From the NCBI GenBank assembly GCA_043392685.1, contig JBHZGM010000016.1: 64,000 nucleotides of DNA. The stretch is one strand, 5' to 3'. Numbering within the stretch: position 1 is the stretch's first letter; every line of letters starts with the position of its first letter. The position numbers were made by a program, and so were the translations under genes. This document shows positions 7,582-16,955 of the stretch, one piece after another. Source of the DNA: Metapseudomonas sp043392685. GTDB taxonomy: Bacteria > Pseudomonadota > Gammaproteobacteria > Pseudomonadales > Pseudomonadaceae. The notes beneath the pieces are model-generated. The model did no database searches and was not told where the DNA came from. It saw nothing but the letters and a program-made list of their open reading frames with translations.

Positions 7582-10515
7582 TCAGGCCGGCTGCGGTCGC
7601 TGCTGGCTGTGGGCGAGCAGGGCGCGGAACTCGGCCAGCGGCACCGGCTTGCTGTACAGGTAGCCCTGGTACAGGTGGCAGCCCTGCTGTTCGAGGAAGT
7701 CCAGCTGCTCTCTGCGCTCGACGCCCTCGGCAATCATTTCCAGGCCCAGGCTGCGGGCCATGGCGACGATGGCGCGAATGATTTCCGCATCGTTGGGGTC
7801 CTGGGTGGCGTCACGGACGAAGGACTGGTCGATCTTCAGCGCATCCACCGGCAGGCGCTTGAGGTAGGTCAGCGAGGAATAGCCGGTGCCGAAGTCGTCC
7901 ATGGCGAAGCTTGCACCCAGTTTCTTCAGGCGGCGCATCTTGCCGATGGTGTCCTCGATGTTCTGGATGACGATGCCTTCGGTGACCTCCAGCTTCAGCA
8001 CCTGGGCTGGAAGTTGGCTCCGTTTCAGGGCGCGCTCCACACGCTCGACGAAGTCGCTCTGGCGGAACTGCCGGGGGCTGATGTTCACGCAGAGACCGAA
8101 ATCCTTGGCGTTGACCAGGCCTTCAGCAAGCAGTTGTTCGCAGGCGTTGCAGGCTTCGTCCAGCACCCAGGCACCCACGTCGAGGATCAGTCCGCTCTCT
8201 TCCAGCACCTGGATGAACTGGCCGGGGGATTGCGGCCCCAAGGTCGGATGTTGCCAGCGGAGCAGGGCTTCGGCGCCGACTATGCGGTTGTTGCGTGCGT
8301 CCACCTGGGGCTGGAAGTGCAGCTCGAACTCGTCGCGGGCCAGTGCCAGGCGCAGGTCGCTCTCCAGACGCAGGCGTTCGCTGGCGGCCTCCTGCATGGT
8401 GCTGCGGAAAATCTGGATCGCGTTGCGGCCGGAATCCTTGGCCCGGTAGAGGGCGATGTCGGCGCGCTTGAGCAGGTCGGCCGGACTCGCGCCGTGGTCC
8501 GGGATCAGGGCGATGCCGATGCTGGGGGTGACCTGGAGGCGGTGACCTTCGACCAGCATGGGCTCGGCCAGCAGCTTGCGCAGCTTGTCGGCGATTCCCC
8601 GGACCTGATAGGTGACTTCCGAGCGCTTGCCTTCGAGCCCGGTCAGCAGCACCACGAACTCGTCGCCGCCCAGGCGCGCCACCGTGTCTTCCAGGCGCAC
8701 GCTGGCTTCCAGGCGGGCGGTGACCATCTTGAGTACGGCATCGCCGAGCGGGTGGCCGAGCGAGTCGTTGATGTGCTTGAAGTGGTCGAGGTCGAGGAAG
8801 AGCAGGGCGCCGCGCATCTTGTGGCGCTGCAGCAGGGCGATCTGCTGGGTCAGGCGGTCGGTCAGCAGTGCGCGGTTGGGCAGGTTGGTCAGCGGGTCGT
8901 GGTAGGCCAGGTGCTGGATCTGCGCCTGGGCGTCCTTGAGCGCGCTGACGTCCCGGGCGGTGAGCAGCAGGCACGCGGTGCCCTCCAGGTCGATCTGCTC
9001 CACCGAGACTTCCACCACCTTCTGGCTGCCGTCGCGATGCTGGCCGATCATCTCCAGGTGATGCACACGCCCATTGCGCCTGAGCTCTTCGAGCATTTGG
9101 TCGCGTTCGCTGGGCCTGGCCCAGATGTTCATCTCCTTCGAGGTTCGGCCCAGCACTTCGTCGGCGCGGTATCCGGTCAGGCGGCTGAAACCTTCGTTGA
9201 TCTCGATGTAACGGCCGCTGTCGCGCTCGGTGATGGTGATCGCGTCGGGGCTGGAGTGGAACGCCTTGGCGAACTTCTCCTGGCTGGCCTTGAGTGCCGC
9301 TTCGGCCTGCTGGCGCGCGGTGATGTCGCGGAAGGTGGTGGTGATGCACAGCTGGCGTTCGACGCGGATGAAGCGGCTGGACACCACGCAGGTCAGCAGG
9401 CGGCCGTCACGGGTGAGGAAGCGTGCTTCGACGTTGTCCAGCCCCTGGTTGCGGAGCAGTTCGCCGAACACTCGTGTGCGCTGCTCGGGATCGGCCCAGA
9501 ACTGCAGCTGTGGGGCGCTCCTGCCGACGATCTCCTCGGGCTGCCAGCCGAACACTTCGCTGAAACTCGGGTTGATCTCGATGAACACGCCGTCACGAAT
9601 GCGCGAAACGCAGATCGGGTCGGGGCTGGCCTGGAACAGGGTGGCGAACTTCTCTTCCGAGGCCGCCAGGCGCTGTTCGCGGCGAACCCGTTCGCTGATG
9701 TCAATGAGGATGCCGGTCATGCGGACCGGGTTACCGAGGTCGTCGCGGTAGAGCTTGGCGGTACTTTCCAGGTAGTGCACCTCGCCGTTGCTGAAACGGG
9801 TGCGATAGGTCACCTGGTAGTCGTTGCCGCGTCCTTCCAGCAGCGCCTGGTAAGCGTGGCGCATGGTCTGGCGGTCTTCTTCCGGCACGCAGACGAAAAA
9901 TTCCCGGAACTCGCCTTCGAACGGCTCCCTGGCCAGTCCGTGGAGGGCTGAGGCGCGTGCGGAGCCATAGAGGATGCCGGTCGCGATATGCCAGTCCCAG
10001 GTGCCGAGGTCGGCGGACTCCAGCGCCAGGTTGAGGCGCTCCTGGCTGTCCTTCAGGGCCTGCTCCTGGGCGCGCTGGCGTGTGACGTCGCGGATCACGC
10101 CGACCATGCGTCGGCGGCCGTCGCTCGTGGGCTGCTGCAGGCTGCCGCTGATCTCCAGCCAGTGCAGCGTGCCATCGGGCCAGCGAATGCGATGGCACAT
10201 GGAACGTTGGGGTTTGCGACCGTCGAGCACTTCGCGGAACAGCCGCAGTACTTCGACGCGGTCTTCCTCGGGGATCAGCTGAATGTATTCCACCGGCTGC
10301 CGCAGCGGGCGGTTGGGGTCCAGGCCGAACAGCGCCTGGGCGCCACGGGACCAGTTGACCTGGCCGGAATCGATGTCCCAGGACCAGGCACCCAGACTGG
10401 CGCCGTTCAGCGCGGCCAGAAGGCTCGCGGCATCTTGCCAGGATTGCTCGAAGGCGATGGGGTCGAGGGCAGGAATATGGGGAAGCGGAAGATTCGGGTC
10501 ACTGGCTTTGCGCAT
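7582..10515 (-). CDS. PAS-PAS-PAS-PAS-GGDEF-EAL cyclic-di-GMP signalling protein
   Basis: A 977-residue cytoplasmic protein with no membrane segment. Four PAS folds fill about residues 30-535, each with its PAC tail. The diguanylate cyclase domain has RLGGDEF near residue 616, preceded by an RLED product-inhibition site at the canonical five-residue spacing. The EAL phosphodiesterase domain starts near 730 with EALLRW (Glu749) and keeps NISPRQF, DDFGTGYSS, KIDQSFV, EGVE and the QGY end, so both domains look catalytically complete. Which activity dominates cannot be told. It stands alone with no adjacent partner kinase or receptor. Confidence 0.92.
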   Translation of the reverse strand: MRKASDPNLPLPHIPALDPIAFEQSWQDAASLLAALNGASLGAWSWDIDSGQVNWSRGAQALFGLDPNRPLRQPVEYIQLIPEEDRVEVLRLFREVLDGRKPQRSMCHRIRWPDGTLHWLEISGSLQQPTSDGRRRMVGVIRDVTRQRAQEQALKDSQERLNLALESADLGTWDWHIATGILYGSARASALHGLAREPFEGEFREFFVCVPEEDRQTMRHAYQALLEGRGNDYQVTYRTRFSNGEVHYLESTAKLYRDDLGNPVRMTGILIDISERVRREQRLAASEEKFATLFQASPDPICVSRIRDGVFIEINPSFSEVFGWQPEEIVGRSAPQLQFWADPEQRTRVFGELLRNQGLDNVEARFLTRDGRLLTCVVSSRFIRVERQLCITTTFRDITARQQAEAALKASQEKFAKAFHSSPDAITITERDSGRYIEINEGFSRLTGYRADEVLGRTSKEMNIWARPSERDQMLEELRRNGRVHHLEMIGQHRDGSQKVVEVSVEQIDLEGTACLLLTARDVSALKDAQAQIQHLAYHDPLTNLPNRALLTDRLTQQIALLQRHKMRGALLFLDLDHFKHINDSLGHPLGDAVLKMVTARLEASVRLEDTVARLGGDEFVVLLTGLEGKRSEVTYQVRGIADKLRKLLAEPMLVEGHRLQVTPSIGIALIPDHGASPADLLKRADIALYRAKDSGRNAIQIFRSTMQEAASERLRLESDLRLALARDEFELHFQPQVDARNNRIVGAEALLRWQHPTLGPQSPGQFIQVLEESGLILDVGAWVLDEACNACEQLLAEGLVNAKDFGLCVNISPRQFRQSDFVERVERALKRSQLPAQVLKLEVTEGIVIQNIEDTIGKMRRLKKLGASFAMDDFGTGYSSLTYLKRLPVDALKIDQSFVRDATQDPNDAEIIRAIVAMARSLGLEMIAEGVERREQLDFLEQQGCHLYQGYLYSKPVPLAEFRALLAHSQQRPQPA

Positions 10516-10562
10516 GCGCGCCCCTTTCCGTCGAGAGGGCAGATATCCGGGCCGGTGAACGG

Positions 10563-10593
10563 CGGAAGGTTCCTACTGCCTTCCGGCCCTTTT
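10563..10593 (+). other. Hairpin with T-run between LysR and the GGDEF-EAL gene
   Basis: CGGAAGG (10563-10569) and CCTTCCG (10579-10585) form a stem followed by GGCCCTTTT. The T-run faces the + strand although both neighbouring genes are on the - strand, so it may stop antisense transcription or act as an RNA-stability element for the LysR transcript. Confidence 0.35.
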
Positions 10594-10626
10594 CTTATGT
10601 GATGCGGCTCAAATTAGCCTTTGCCT

Positions 10627-11514
10627 TCACAGGTACGCAAGGTTGTCGCGTTGCGCGTCCAGCAGCGCCATGAAGGCCTTGGCAGCGTTGGACAGGGTGC
10701 GCTCGGTGTGCAGGATGTAGCCGAGCTGGCGCGACAGCTGGATGTCCTGCAGCGGCAGGCGCACCACCGAGTCGTCGAGCATGGTGCGCGGCAGCACGCT
10801 CCAGGCGATGCCGATGGAAACCATCATCTTGATGGTTTCCAGGTAGTTGGTGCTCATGGCGATGTTCGGCGTCAGCCCTTCCGCCTCGAACATGCGCCGC
10901 ACGATGTGGTGGGTGAAGGTGTTGCCGCCGGGGAATACCGCCGGGTGCCGCGCCACATCGGGAAGGAAGATGGTCTTGTCGCGGGCTAGCGGGTGTTCCG
11001 GCGCGGCGACGAAGTCCAGCGGATCGTTCCACACCGGCACCGCCTGCACTGGCAGGGCGGTTTCCGGCGCCAGGGTGATCACTGCCAGTTCCACGCGGCC
11101 GTGGAGAATCTCTTCGTAGGCCACTTCCGAGTCGAGGAACTGGATGTCCAGCGCGACCTGGGGATAGGCGCGGGTGAAGGCGCGCAGCAGGGGCGGCAGG
11201 CGATGCAGGCCGATATGGTGGCTGGTAGCCAGGGTCAGGCGGCCGCTGATGTCGCCGGACAGGTTGCTCAGGGCGCGGCGGGTATCGTCCAGCACATTGA
11301 GGATCTGGTAGGCGCGGGGGAGCAGGGCGCGCCCGGCCTCGGTCAGGCTCACTTCACGGCCCAGGCGGTCGAACAGGCGTACGCTGAGCTGTTGCTCCAG
11401 GGAGGCGATTCGTTTGCTCACCGCTGGCTGGGTCAGGTGCAGGCGTTCCCCGGCTTCGGAGAAGCTGCCGGTTTCGGCAATGGCGATGAAGGCGTTGAGG
11501 CTGGCCAGATCCAT
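10627..11514 (-). CDS. LysR-family regulator divergent from leuC
   Basis: A 295-residue LysR protein with the N-terminal winged helix-turn-helix (residues 1-60, FIAIAETGSFSEAGERLHLTQPAVSKRIASLEQQL) and a two-lobed effector domain. It is transcribed away from the leuCD-leuB operon across 170 bases that contain a T-N11-A palindrome, the usual arrangement of a LysR activator and its target. A P. aeruginosa counterpart occupies the same place as I remember it. Effector unknown; a leucine-pathway intermediate would be a natural candidate. Confidence 0.88.
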   Translation of the reverse strand: MDLASLNAFIAIAETGSFSEAGERLHLTQPAVSKRIASLEQQLSVRLFDRLGREVSLTEAGRALLPRAYQILNVLDDTRRALSNLSGDISGRLTLATSHHIGLHRLPPLLRAFTRAYPQVALDIQFLDSEVAYEEILHGRVELAVITLAPETALPVQAVPVWNDPLDFVAAPEHPLARDKTIFLPDVARHPAVFPGGNTFTHHIVRRMFEAEGLTPNIAMSTNYLETIKMMVSIGIAWSVLPRTMLDDSVVRLPLQDIQLSRQLGYILHTERTLSNAAKAFMALLDAQRDNLAYL

Positions 11515-11553
11515 GACTGGGCTCCGTGGCTGAAGAGGGCCGCTGGGTTCTAC

Positions 11554-11568
11554 ATTCCATTGTGGAAT
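11554..11568. promoter_or_regulatory. LysR-type binding palindrome before leuC
   Basis: ATTCCA-TTG-TGGAAT is a perfect inverted repeat containing the T-N11-A LysR signature. It lies 40 bases upstream of the LysR start and 117 bases upstream of leuC, followed by an AT-rich tract that probably carries the leuC promoter. Confidence 0.6.
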
Positions 11569-11684
11569 GCTTTAAATAAAAAATATGAATTTGAGTTATT
11601 CGATGCAAGTCCCTAGGATCGACCTCACAAGCAAAAGGGGCTTTCGACCCCTGCGCACAGAAACAAGCTGATGAGGACCTGACG

Positions 11685-13109
11685 ATGGCCGGCAAGACGC
11701 TCTACGACAAGCTCTGGGATGCTCACGAGGTGAAGCGCCGCGACGATGGTTCGTCGCTGATCTACATCGACCGGCACATCCTTCACGAAGTGACCTCGCC
11801 GCAGGCCTTCGAAGGGCTGCGCCTGGCTGGACGCAAACCCTGGCGCGTCGACGCCAACATCGCCACCCCGGACCACAACGTGCCGACCACCCGCGCCGAG
11901 CGCCAGGGCGGCCTCGAAGCGATCGCCGATGAAGTGTCGCGCATCCAGGTCAAGACCCTGGACGAGAACTGCGATGACTTCGGCATCCTCGAGTTCAAGA
12001 TGAACGACGTGCGCCAGGGCATCGTCCACGTAGTTGGCCCGGAGCAGGGCGCTACCCTGCCGGGCATGACCGTGGTCTGCGGCGACTCCCACACGTCCAC
12101 CCACGGCGCCTTCGGTGCGCTGGCCCACGGCATCGGCACCTCCGAGGTCGAGCACGTGCTGGCTACCCAGTGCCTGGTGGCGAAGAAGATGAAGAACATG
12201 CAGGTCCGCGTGGAAGGCAAGCTGCCTGCCGGCGTCACTGCGAAGGACATCGTGCTGGCCGTGATCGGCAAGATCGGCACCGCCGGCGGCAACGGCCACG
12301 CCTTGGAATTCGCCGGCAGCGCCATTCGTGACCTGTCCGTCGAAGGCCGCATGACCATCTGCAACATGTCCATCGAAGCCGGTGCCCGCGTGGGCCTGGT
12401 GGCGGTGGACGAAAAGACCATCGCCTACGTGCAAGGCCGTCCCTTTGCACCGAAGGGCGCTGACTGGGACAAGGCCGTGGCCGCCTGGCGCAACCTGGTG
12501 TCCGACGCCGACGCGCATTTCGACACCGTGGTCGAACTGCGTGCCGAGGACATCAAGCCGCAGGTGAGCTGGGGCACTTCGCCGGAAATGGTGCTGCCCG
12601 TGGACCAGCGCGTGCCGGACCCGGCTGCGGAAGCCGACCCGGTCAAGCGCGATTCCATCGAACGCGCGCTGAAATACATGGGCCTCACTGCCAACCAGGC
12701 AATCACCGATATCCAGCTGGACCGCGTGTTCATTGGCTCCTGCACCAACTCGCGCATCGAAGACCTGCGCGCCGCCGCGGAAGTGGCCAAGGGACGCAAG
12801 GTCGCTGCTACCGTCAAACAGGCGCTGGTGGTGCCAGGTTCCGGCCTGGTCAAGCAGCAGGCCGAACAGGAAGGCCTGGACAAGATCTTCATCGAGGCGG
12901 GTTTCGAATGGCGTGAACCGGGCTGCTCCATGTGCCTGGCGATGAACCCGGACCGTCTGGAGAGCGGCGAGCACTGCGCGTCCACCTCCAACCGCAACTT
13001 CGAAGGCCGTCAGGGCGCCGGTGGCCGTACCCACCTGGTCAGCCCGGCCATGGCTGCCGCCGCTGCGGTGACCGGCCGTTTCGTCGATGTTCGCGAATTG
13101 CTCAAGTAA
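11685..13109 (+). CDS. leuC: 3-isopropylmalate dehydratase, large subunit
   Basis: With LeuD it isomerises 2- to 3-isopropylmalate in leucine synthesis, using a 4Fe-4S cluster. The 474-residue length is normal. Cluster ligands are Cys353 (IGSCTNSR), Cys414 and Cys417 (GCSMC); the conserved HTSTHGAFG segment is near residue 140 and the C-terminal ASTSNRNFEGRQG is intact. The chosen ATG follows GAGGACCTGACG. It is the first gene of leuC-leuD-methyltransferase-leuB, probably controlled by the divergent LysR protein. Confidence 0.97.
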   Translation: MAGKTLYDKLWDAHEVKRRDDGSSLIYIDRHILHEVTSPQAFEGLRLAGRKPWRVDANIATPDHNVPTTRAERQGGLEAIADEVSRIQVKTLDENCDDFGILEFKMNDVRQGIVHVVGPEQGATLPGMTVVCGDSHTSTHGAFGALAHGIGTSEVEHVLATQCLVAKKMKNMQVRVEGKLPAGVTAKDIVLAVIGKIGTAGGNGHALEFAGSAIRDLSVEGRMTICNMSIEAGARVGLVAVDEKTIAYVQGRPFAPKGADWDKAVAAWRNLVSDADAHFDTVVELRAEDIKPQVSWGTSPEMVLPVDQRVPDPAAEADPVKRDSIERALKYMGLTANQAITDIQLDRVFIGSCTNSRIEDLRAAAEVAKGRKVAATVKQALVVPGSGLVKQQAEQEGLDKIFIEAGFEWREPGCSMCLAMNPDRLESGEHCASTSNRNFEGRQGAGGRTHLVSPAMAAAAAVTGRFVDVRELLK

Positions 13110-13124
13110 GGAAGGAGAGTCGAG

Positions 13125-13769
13125 ATGAAAGCCTTTACCCAACACACCGGTCTCGTCGCTCCGCTGGATCGCGCCAACGTCGACACCGACCAGATCATCC
13201 CCAAGCAGTTCCTCAAGTCGATCAAGCGCACCGGCTTTGGTCCCAACCTGTTCGACGAATGGCGTTACCTGGATGTGGGCCAGCCCAACCAGGACAATTC
13301 CAAGCGTCCGCTGAACAAGGACTTCGTGCTGAACTTCCCGCGCTACCAGGGTGCCAGCGTGCTGCTCGCCCGCGAGAACTTCGGTTGCGGTTCCTCCCGC
13401 GAGCACGCGCCCTGGGCGCTGGACGAATACGGCTTCCGCGCCATCATCGCGCCGAGCTACGCGGACATCTTCTTCAACAACAGCTTCAAGAACGGCCTGC
13501 TGCCGATCATCCTGAAGGACGAGGAAGTCGACGAGCTCTTCCAGCAGTGCGAGGCCACCGAGGGCTATCAGCTGACCGTTGACCTCGCCGCACAGACCGT
13601 CACCCGTCCGGATGGCAAGCAATACAGCTTCGAGGTGGACGCGTTCCGCAAGCACTGCCTGCTCAACGGCCTGGACGACATCGGCCTGACCCTGCAGGAT
13701 GCCGACGCGATCAAGGCTTTCGAAAACAAGCACCGCCAGGAAAGCCCCTGGCTGTTCCGCGACGCCTGA
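13125..13769 (+). CDS. leuD: 3-isopropylmalate dehydratase, small subunit
   Basis: A 214-residue swivel-domain partner of LeuC. It shows NVDTDQIIPKQFLK near the N-terminus and the substrate-binding ARENFGCGSSREHAPWAL motif around residues 82-100. The start ATG is preceded by AAGGAGAG. It is 15 bases after leuC and 17 before the next gene, so the operon is tight. Confidence 0.97.
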   Translation: MKAFTQHTGLVAPLDRANVDTDQIIPKQFLKSIKRTGFGPNLFDEWRYLDVGQPNQDNSKRPLNKDFVLNFPRYQGASVLLARENFGCGSSREHAPWALDEYGFRAIIAPSYADIFFNNSFKNGLLPIILKDEEVDELFQQCEATEGYQLTVDLAAQTVTRPDGKQYSFEVDAFRKHCLLNGLDDIGLTLQDADAIKAFENKHRQESPWLFRDA

Positions 13770-13786
13770 ACGACAAGGAGAGCAAC

Positions 13787-14551
13787 GTGAGCGACAAGGC
13801 CCATGAGCAAGTGGTCCAGCGGCAGTTCGGCGAGCAGGCCGCTGCCTACCTGAACAGCGCCGTGCATGCCCAGGGCTCCGAGTTCGCCCTGTTGCAGGCC
13901 GAGGTGGCCGGGCGCGGCGACGCGCGTGTGCTGGACCTCGGTTGCGGCGCGGGCCATGTGGCGTTCCAGGTGGCACCGCTGGTCGGTGAAGTTGTCGCTT
14001 ACGATCTCTCCGCGCAGATGCTCGATGTCGTGGCCAGTGCTGCTGCCCAGCGTGGCCTGCGCAACGTCGTCACCCAACAGGGTGTGGCCGAGGCGCTGCC
14101 GTTCGCTGACGCCAGCTTCGAGTTCGTCTTCAGCCGCTACTCGGCGCATCACTGGAGCGACCTGGGCATGGCCTTGCGCGAAGTTCGTCGTGTCCTCAAG
14201 CCGGGCGGCGTAGCCGCATTCATCGACGTGGCTTCGCCCGGACGCCCGCTGCTGGATACCCATCTGCAGACCGTCGAAGTGCTGCGAGACACCAGCCACG
14301 TGCGCAACTACTCGCCCGCCGAGTGGCTGCGCCAGGTGGCCGAGGCCGGTTTGCAGGTACGTAGTCACACGCGCCAGCGGTTGCGCCTGGAGTTCGCCTC
14401 CTGGGTCGAGCGCATGCGCACGCCGGTGGTATTCCGCGAGGCCATCCTGGCCTTGCAGGCAGCCGTGGGCGATGAGGTGCGCGAATATTTTGAAATTGCC
14501 GCGGACGGCTCCTTCAGCACCGATGTCCTGGTGCTCTGGGCCGAACGCTAG
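13787..14551 (+). CDS. Class I SAM-dependent methyltransferase (UbiE-like)
   Basis: A 254-residue protein beginning with GTG after AAGGAGAG. The SAM-binding motif I is VLDLGCGAGHVAF (about residues 47-59), followed by the acidic motif II (VVAYDLS), motif III-like EALPFADASFEFVFSRYSAHHW and the post-motif LKPGGVAAFID. It resembles the UbiE/Methyltransf_11 group. It is locked between leuD and leuB, a placement I recall in P. aeruginosa, yet leucine synthesis needs no methyl transfer; the substrate is unknown. Confidence 0.88.
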   Translation: MSDKAHEQVVQRQFGEQAAAYLNSAVHAQGSEFALLQAEVAGRGDARVLDLGCGAGHVAFQVAPLVGEVVAYDLSAQMLDVVASAAAQRGLRNVVTQQGVAEALPFADASFEFVFSRYSAHHWSDLGMALREVRRVLKPGGVAAFIDVASPGRPLLDTHLQTVEVLRDTSHVRNYSPAEWLRQVAEAGLQVRSHTRQRLRLEFASWVERMRTPVVFREAILALQAAVGDEVREYFEIAADGSFSTDVLVLWAER

Positions 14552-14593
14552 AACGCATTGCATGGCGCGGAGCGCGCCTAACGAGAGGAAAGC

Positions 14594-15676
<1,083 letters not shown>

Positions 15677-15682
15677 TCTGTC

Positions 15683-15713
15683 GGGCCCGCCGGAATGCCG
15701 GCGGCCCACTTTT
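15683..15713 (+). terminator. Rho-independent terminator after leuB
   Basis: GGGCC-c-GCCGG and CCGGC-g-GCCC pair around an AATG loop, followed by ACTTTTC. It separates the leu operon from asd. Confidence 0.65.
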
Positions 15714-15732
15714 CAAGAAAGGTGTAGTTGTC

Positions 15733-16845
15733 ATGAAGCGTGTAGGTCTGATCGGTTGGCGCGGCATGGTGGGTTCCGTTCTCATGCAGCGAATGCTGGA
15801 AGAGCGGGATTTCGACCTGATCGAGCCGGTGTTCTTCACCACTTCCAATGTCGGTGGCCAGGGCCCTGCGGTCGGCAAGGACATTGCCCCGCTGAAGGAT
15901 GCCTACAGCATCGACGAGCTGAAGAGCCTCGATGTGATCCTGACCTGCCAGGGCGGCGACTACACCAACGAGGTGTTCCCCAAGCTGCGCGAGGCCGGTT
16001 GGCAGGGCTACTGGATCGACGCCGCTTCCAGCCTGCGCATGCAGGATGACGCGGTGATCGTCCTCGATCCGGTGAACCGCAAGGTCATCGACCAGAAGCT
16101 GGACGCCGGTACCAAGAACTACATCGGCGGCAACTGCACCGTCAGCCTGATGCTGATGGCACTGGGCGGCCTGTTCGAAGCCGGTCTGGTGGAGTGGATG
16201 AGCGCCATGACCTACCAGGCGGCCTCCGGCGCCGGTGCGCAGAACATGCGCGAGCTGATCAAGCAGATGGGCGCCATCAACAGTGCCGTTGCCGATGACC
16301 TGGCCAACCCGGCCAGCGCCATCCTCGACATCGACCGCAAGGTGGCCGAAGCCATGCGCGGCGAGGATTTCCCCAGCGAGAACTTCGGCGTTCCCCTGGC
16401 TGGCAGCCTGATCCCGTGGATCGACAAGGAACTGCCCAATGGCCAGAGCCGCGAAGAGTGGAAGGGCCAGGCCGAGACCAACAAGATTCTCGGTCGCTTC
16501 AAGAGCCCGATCCCGGTGGATGGCATCTGCGTGCGCATCGGCGCCATGCGTTGCCACAGCCAGGCGCTGACCATCAAGCTGAACAAGGACGTGCCGCTCG
16601 CCGACATCGAAGGCATGATCAGCCAGCACAATCCCTGGGTGAAGCTGGTGCCCAACCAGCGCGAAATCAGCATGCGCGAGCTGAGCCCGACCGCCGTGAC
16701 CGGCACCCTGAGCGTTCCGGTCGGCCGCCTGCGCAAGCTCAACATGGGCTCGCAGTACCTGGGCGCCTTCACCGTCGGCGACCAGCTCCTCTGGGGCGCC
16801 GCCGAGCCGCTGCGCCGCATGCTGCGCATCCTGCTGGAGCGTTGA
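15733..16845 (+). CDS. asd: Aspartate-semialdehyde dehydrogenase
   Basis: It reduces aspartyl phosphate to aspartate semialdehyde, the branch point to lysine/diaminopimelate, threonine and methionine. The 370-residue protein begins KRVGLIGWRGMVGS (NADP-binding) and has the nucleophile Cys135 in GGNCTVSLM, the catalytic His region IRIGAMRCHSQAL, and the length of the gram-negative long form. AAGAAAGG precedes ATG 15733. Expected to be essential for cell-wall synthesis. Confidence 0.97.
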   Translation: MKRVGLIGWRGMVGSVLMQRMLEERDFDLIEPVFFTTSNVGGQGPAVGKDIAPLKDAYSIDELKSLDVILTCQGGDYTNEVFPKLREAGWQGYWIDAASSLRMQDDAVIVLDPVNRKVIDQKLDAGTKNYIGGNCTVSLMLMALGGLFEAGLVEWMSAMTYQAASGAGAQNMRELIKQMGAINSAVADDLANPASAILDIDRKVAEAMRGEDFPSENFGVPLAGSLIPWIDKELPNGQSREEWKGQAETNKILGRFKSPIPVDGICVRIGAMRCHSQALTIKLNKDVPLADIEGMISQHNPWVKLVPNQREISMRELSPTAVTGTLSVPVGRLRKLNMGSQYLGAFTVGDQLLWGAAEPLRRMLRILLER

Positions 16846-16855
16846 TGGCAAGGAG

Positions 16856-16884
16856 GGTGTCGATGAGGCTCGTCGACACCTTCT
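16856..16884 (+). terminator. Probable terminator hairpin after asd
   Basis: GGTGTCGA (16856-16863) and TCGACACC (16873-16880) form a perfect eight-base stem followed by TTCT. The T-tract is short, so termination may be partial. Confidence 0.45.
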
Positions 16885-16955
16885 GACCCTCGATTGCCTG
16901 CGTGCGGGGTGGCGGTTAAAGTGCCGCTCCCCGCATCGCCAGAAGTTCTTTCCCC

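Noticed and set aside
7435..9951. 838-codon open frame on the + strand
   Set aside because: It lies antisense to the PAS-GGDEF-EAL gene, whose protein has complete family motifs; long antisense frames are common in GC-rich DNA.
11625..13976. 783-codon open frame on the - strand
   Set aside because: Antisense shadow of leuC and leuD.
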